The translations under genes and the position numbers were made by a program. 64,000 nt of DNA from Cristatella mucedo (lineage: Eukaryota > Bryozoa > Phylactolaemata > Cristatellidae): the NCBI GenBank assembly GCA_009760855.2, contig WPIO01000008.1, positions 7,867,001-7,931,000 of the forward strand, given 5' to 3'. The notes under the pieces were generated by a model. The model was not told the DNA's origin, did no database searches, and worked only from the letters and a program-made list of their open reading frames with translations. Of this stretch, positions 60,069 to 64,000 are shown in pieces; position 1 is the stretch's first letter; each line of letters opens with the position of its first letter.

Positions 60069-62561
60069 ATCCAATACCTTTCCAGTAGTAGAAGCATTGC
60101 ATGCTGGCTCTGAAATCCCTCTCACAGGCAGCGCTGTCTACATTTCGTCGCGGCCAGTCCTGCGCATGGCCAGGGCATGCACAGGCTCATTTAACCAAGG
60201 CACAGTTTGACGTCTGGTTGCATATAACCCCAATGTGCCGATGCCGCACATCTAGCTCTCTTTTCAGCCACGGTCTGATAATTATTTAAGACGAGGGATT
60301 TCTTATTTCTCATGGAAGTGGGTGGGACATTTCTGTCAATCGGCCACATAACGAGTGTCTCCTGGAGTTTCTGAAGCCTGCCATCACTGGCAGCGCTCCC
60401 AAGCGATCATGACAGAAATATCTTTCGGCCTGTCACTTCTTCACGATACCTGCTACTCTTCACGATGCTGCTCTTTCGGCCGAATTTTTTCGTGCTCGAT
60501 CGGCCGAAAGTTAGTCTTTCGGCCGATCTTTAGCCTTTCGACCTATCACGAACGATCGTCGCTGTGCAGCTGCAGCCCAGGTCTATCAGTCTGCCACGGC
60601 ATACAAGCACTTCAGAAGCCGGTTGCCACTAGCGCTAGCCGCCAGAGAATTAACTAGGATATATGCTCCCGGTGGGCTGCCCGTCCTCAGGGCAGGCGAC
60701 AAGCCAAGCACTGCTCACAGGAGGGCTCACTCAGGCCTCGAGAGGCTGCGACAAGGCTACAGATGCCAGCCAGCCACTGTGCAGTGAAGGCCACGAAAGA
60801 CGCAGCACAGCACCGCTGCTGCTGTGACAGAGGACTGCTAGGGAGCCAACGTCGCTCGGGGGGGGGGGGGGTCAAGCAGGGCCACGGCATGCGGCCTAGC
60901 CCGATGCATTAGTAACTTTATACAAGCCCTCTGATTGTACATGGGGGTGGGACAGAGAGTGCGATTGCTTCCCCTTAGCCTAAACTACTTGCCGCCGGTT
61001 GTGCAGCAATTCAGTTCCCAGCTCATCAAAGGAAGTCTTTAAGCCGACTCACTGCTGATCGCTAGGCTGCAGACACACTTTAGATGCTAGAAAGAGGCCT
61101 GAATGCCGCACAGCCTGTGGCCACGCGGCGGCAGGCACAGGGTGCCTAGCACAAGTGAGGGGCTGCAGCCGCTGCCTAAGCCCTTTGGGATCAAAGCCCA
61201 GCAGTAGCAGCAGCAGGCCAGTCGGGCCACGGCGGCTGCTGCAGCACATCAGCCCCCCCCCCCCCCGTGAGGGTGGCACCAATCACCTCAAATCACATGG
61301 CAGAGAGGTAATCCCCTCAGTCCGGTGAATTGCCCAGCAGGACTTGAACCGGCTAGGCAACTAATTATCAGCTCTGATGTGCCGATAGCAGAAAGATAAA
61401 AAATTGAATTCAAGCCCAATTTCCTCAGGCAATAATGTCATCGCTGTCTGTCTGCCATTGCTGTCCAAGGTGTGTGCCCCTCGGCCTAGCGAGCCAGACT
61501 GCAAAAAGGGAGAAATTATTGCTGTAGGCAGCATCGGCAGCAGCCGATGGACGCGGGATAATGTAATCCCACTAATGCCGTATGGTAATATTGGAGTGGG
61601 CAGTGGCTCTCAGCAGCTAGCACCGTCCGTGCAGGCACCACGGGGCTCTCTCTACCTAGAGGCTGTTTGTACCTGCCACAATGGCCCCTGATTTACACTC
61701 TAATCAAGTAATTGCACCTAAAGCTCTAAATAACAAGACTAACCAAAGCCCGTGCAGTGAGCCTCCATTCCAGCATCAAAGGCTTTCCTACAAAGAGGGA
61801 TGGGCCGAGCATGCAAGCATCACCTGCATGAATCCACGAGCAGTCGCAATCAAGCTGAAACGGCAACGACTGTAACGGTGTTTTTAATGCACCGAGTTAA
61901 AGCTAGCGCCGGTTGTAAGATTAGGAAGGGCTCCATCTAATCTTTGGTATCAAGCTTCCTATCAGGCAGCTCAGAACCAATGCGGACAGCAGCAGCAGCA
62001 CAGGCACACGCAGAGAGAATCGCTAGCCTTGTTTGTTACCTCCCGCTGTATCTCCTCTTGCCACCTCTCGCTGGAAAGTCACTCGCGGTTCCCTTGCTTT
62101 TACTTGCTGTCCCGTTGGGTCTGTGCCAACGGTGGCCGATCGGCAAGTCATCAGATCACCTCTTGCTTCATTTAGGAAAGGCTAAAAGAATCTGGGGGTT
62201 TCGGCTCGAAGAATTTTCGCAGGGCACTATGACAAGCTTCGCTTCATTTCCCCTCAATTTTCAGGCGATTCAATCGTGGATAAGCAGATAGCGCCCACGA
62301 ACACTGGTCGGCCGACAGGGTGATTAGCAGCTCAGCAGCGCCAGAGCGCTGACCGCCACGACCGATATCTAAGGCTAGGTACTAAAGCAAGACAGCGACT
62401 GGCCACTGCCCACCACTGCGCATCCGGCTCAAGCGTAGCAGCAAAGCAGAGCTGGCGGTGCACAAGAATGGTCGGTTCAGTTGGGAGAGCCACCTGGCCT
62501 GCTCGGCCGACAGACTAGATCGTAGATCGCGGCATCTGGGTGCGGCTGCATATAAAAGTTT
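60069..62561. other. Unannotated stretch
   Basis: Contains a cluster of TTTCGGCC motifs (60420-60545) and poly-G/poly-C runs at about 60858 and 61253. Open frames such as 61404-61691 plus and 61944-62291 plus have no recognised domain. Confidence 0.35.
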
Positions 62562-62712
62562 AGATAAAACAGCCACATTTATAGAGTGACAGAAAAGTCT
62601 TAGCGGCTATCACAGTCACTTGCACGAAGAATACAGAATTGCCCAGAGCAGGACTCGAACCCACGACCCCAGCCGTGCAGTGCAAGCGCCTTACCCCTGG
62701 GCTCTATACCTA
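62562..62712 (-). mobile_element. tRNA-derived SINE (copy S3)
   Basis: The best-preserved head: minus strand TAGAGCCCAGGGGTAAGGCG (A box region), CACGGCTGGGGTCGT, B box GGGTTCGAGTCCTGC (about 62647-62661), then GTGATAGCCGCTAAGACTTT and GTGGCTGTTTTATC. Confidence 0.82.
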
Positions 62713-63405
62713 TGAGCAAAGCTGTGAAAGCTGTGAGGGGGAAGGGATTCTGGTGAGGGCGGTGGCAGGGACTTGGCCATGCCAACAGACAGCACAGCTG
62801 ATTAGGGAAGTTAGTGGGTGAGGGGGTTAGAAGCTAAAAAGCTAAAGCTAAAGCTAAAAAGCAGCAAGTCGGCGCTGCTAATGACTGGCCACAAAATGCA
62901 ACCCTGCCCAGCCTTGTGCAAATGCACGGCCAAGTCTGTTTTTAGTTGCTGCATAATCGCTAAGCAGTTCTCACGAGACCCGAGAGCCGGCTGTTTCCCA
63001 TCATTTATATGTGGTCAGTGGGATGAGGCTTCGGGGAAGTCTGAAATCTCCGAAAAACCTCCTCAGTTGTGGCCACCACGAAGCTTCTGTGAGCTTCTGT
63101 GGGCTCACACTCTCTGCCCCCCCCCACGTCTGTGGGCCCGGTTGTGGCTTAGGCCAGCGAATTCGGAGAAAGGCGTTGGTAACATTCGTAACCATAAACT
63201 GATCTGCACCGAACTTGGCCGTGTAGCCGCCCGAGGCTTGGAGCAGCTGACCAGCAGCAGTTTGGCCGACAGGTCTTCCTGTCTGTACACTAAGATGCAT
63301 ATGACTGCTGGTACAGAGCTCTGCCGCTAGATTCACATGTCACGAACGAGCGACACAACTGCCACTGTACAGCCCATCGACTGAAATGTCACGGTCACTC
63401 AGGCC
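62713..63405. other. Unannotated stretch
   Basis: The plus frame at 62818-63330 (170 codons) starts in a GCTAAA-type short repeat and overlaps an open minus frame. No domain recognised. Confidence 0.35.
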
Positions 63406-63478
63406 CATATAATAATAATACCAACAATAATAATACATTTGATATAGCACCCTCAGAGAACTCAATCTCTTTCTAGGC
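63406..63478 (-). mobile_element. LINE family A, extreme 3' end (copy A13)
   Basis: Plus-strand view: AATAATAATACATTTGATAT, GCACCCTCAGAGAACTCAAT and CTCTTTCTAGGCACTTT. It ends where a plus-strand LINE fragment begins. Confidence 0.82.
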
Positions 63479-63838
63479 ACTTTCATCGTCCAGCTCAGCC
63501 CTACCTATTGGGAATACTCACTAATCTGTCTTATCACAGATTTCTAGACAAATCCTTGGATTGCACAGTGGTTTCGGTTCGCATGCTCATCCAGCCTGGA
63601 ACTCACTACTGATTCGCAGTGCGACATGTCCCGTGACTTGGTGGCATATAAAAAGAGGCTACAACGCCACGGGTTCCTAGCGGCAGCATTGGCCTGTCCC
63701 AATGAATCGAGTAATTGTTTTATCACTGACCAAAATGGACGCACCTCCTTTCCAGGATATATGTAAAATGCCTAGAACGATATTACTAATTATCTCATGG
63801 TGCTACAGAAATGATCTATTATTATTACCAGTATTATT
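63479..63838 (+). mobile_element. LINE, L2-like RT C-terminus and 3' end (copy A14)
   Basis: In one frame it gives LELTTDSQCDMSRDLVAYKK and RLQRHGF, equivalent to the end of the family A ORF (WNSLP...LRxFKKxLKTHLF), followed by a diverged 3' end with ATT-rich tail at about 63805-63838. Confidence 0.65.
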
Positions 63839-64000
63839 GTAATTATCATTGGTGCCCTGCGTGTGCACTTAGAATCTGAAAAAAAGCTCGAGCTTATGTG
63901 TGCGCATGCATGTCTGGGCAGCAATTGTGCACACCCCCCCCCCTGAGCTTGCACACGTGGGTGCGTGCGAGAGCGTGCGTCTTCGCGCCGAATGCTGCTG
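63839..64000. other. Unannotated window end
   Basis: GT/TG-rich DNA with a run of nine C at about 63935. No gene. Confidence 0.4.

Noticed and set aside
62641-62700. Functional tRNA gene at the SINE copy S3 head
   Set aside because: Boxes A and B are good, but there is no paired acceptor stem or clear anticodon arm, and the same SINE body follows as in two other copies.

Overview
This window reads as nuclear DNA from a multicellular animal. It has interrupted genes with GT/AG splice borders, a vertebrate/invertebrate-style mitochondrial aspartyl-tRNA synthetase, L2/CR1-like LINEs, Tc1 and hAT transposon remnants, tRNA-derived SINEs and very many long microsatellites (GA, CA, AT, GACA). There are no operons, no ribosome-binding-site logic and no CRISPR. 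I cannot name the species. The repeat mix suits an invertebrate bilaterian, but that is an inference.

The one gene I recognise with confidence is on the minus strand: the last three coding exons of a mitochondrial-type aspartyl-tRNA synthetase (DARS2), at about 19945-19642, 15321-15117 and 14616-14447, with matching intron phases. Its 5' exons must lie at higher coordinates, but I could not find them. A second probable minus-strand gene has unrecognised exons near 35.5, 34.6 and 34.3 kb and a poly(A) signal 12 bases after the last stop.

Layout. 0-4.4 kb: a Tc1/mariner remnant split by a 165-bp SPIN-like hAT MITE, then two LINE 3' ends. 5.7-13 kb: one long decayed L2-like LINE (endonuclease remnant to 3' tail) and four shorter copies, two of them tail to tail. 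13.7-20.2 kb: a 16-bp minisatellite and the DARS2 exons, with introns holding microsatellites and a second Tc1-like remnant. 21-26 kb: a tRNA-SINE, a 20-bp minisatellite and microsatellites. 26.2-28.1 kb: a LINE with an inverted 5' part, the signature of twin priming. 28-41 kb: hairpins, the second gene and microsatellites. 41.7-42.9 kb: one LINE inserted in another, with a GA expansion. 43-60 kb: GC-rich DNA, open in several frames on both strands, with no gene I can prove, holding a 35-bp inverted repeat, a 144-bp tandem duplication and long GA tracts. 53.6-58 kb and 62.5-63.8 kb: more LINE and SINE copies.

Two LINE families recur. Family A ends in an (ATT)n-like tail after a block close to CAGAGAACTCAATCTCT (seen in reverse). 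Family B ends in a run of ACATT. Both are L2/CR1-like by their reverse-transcriptase sequence, and all copies are broken. Coordinates of repeats are estimates by eye. Microsatellite and GC-rich stretches give many open frames that are not genes.
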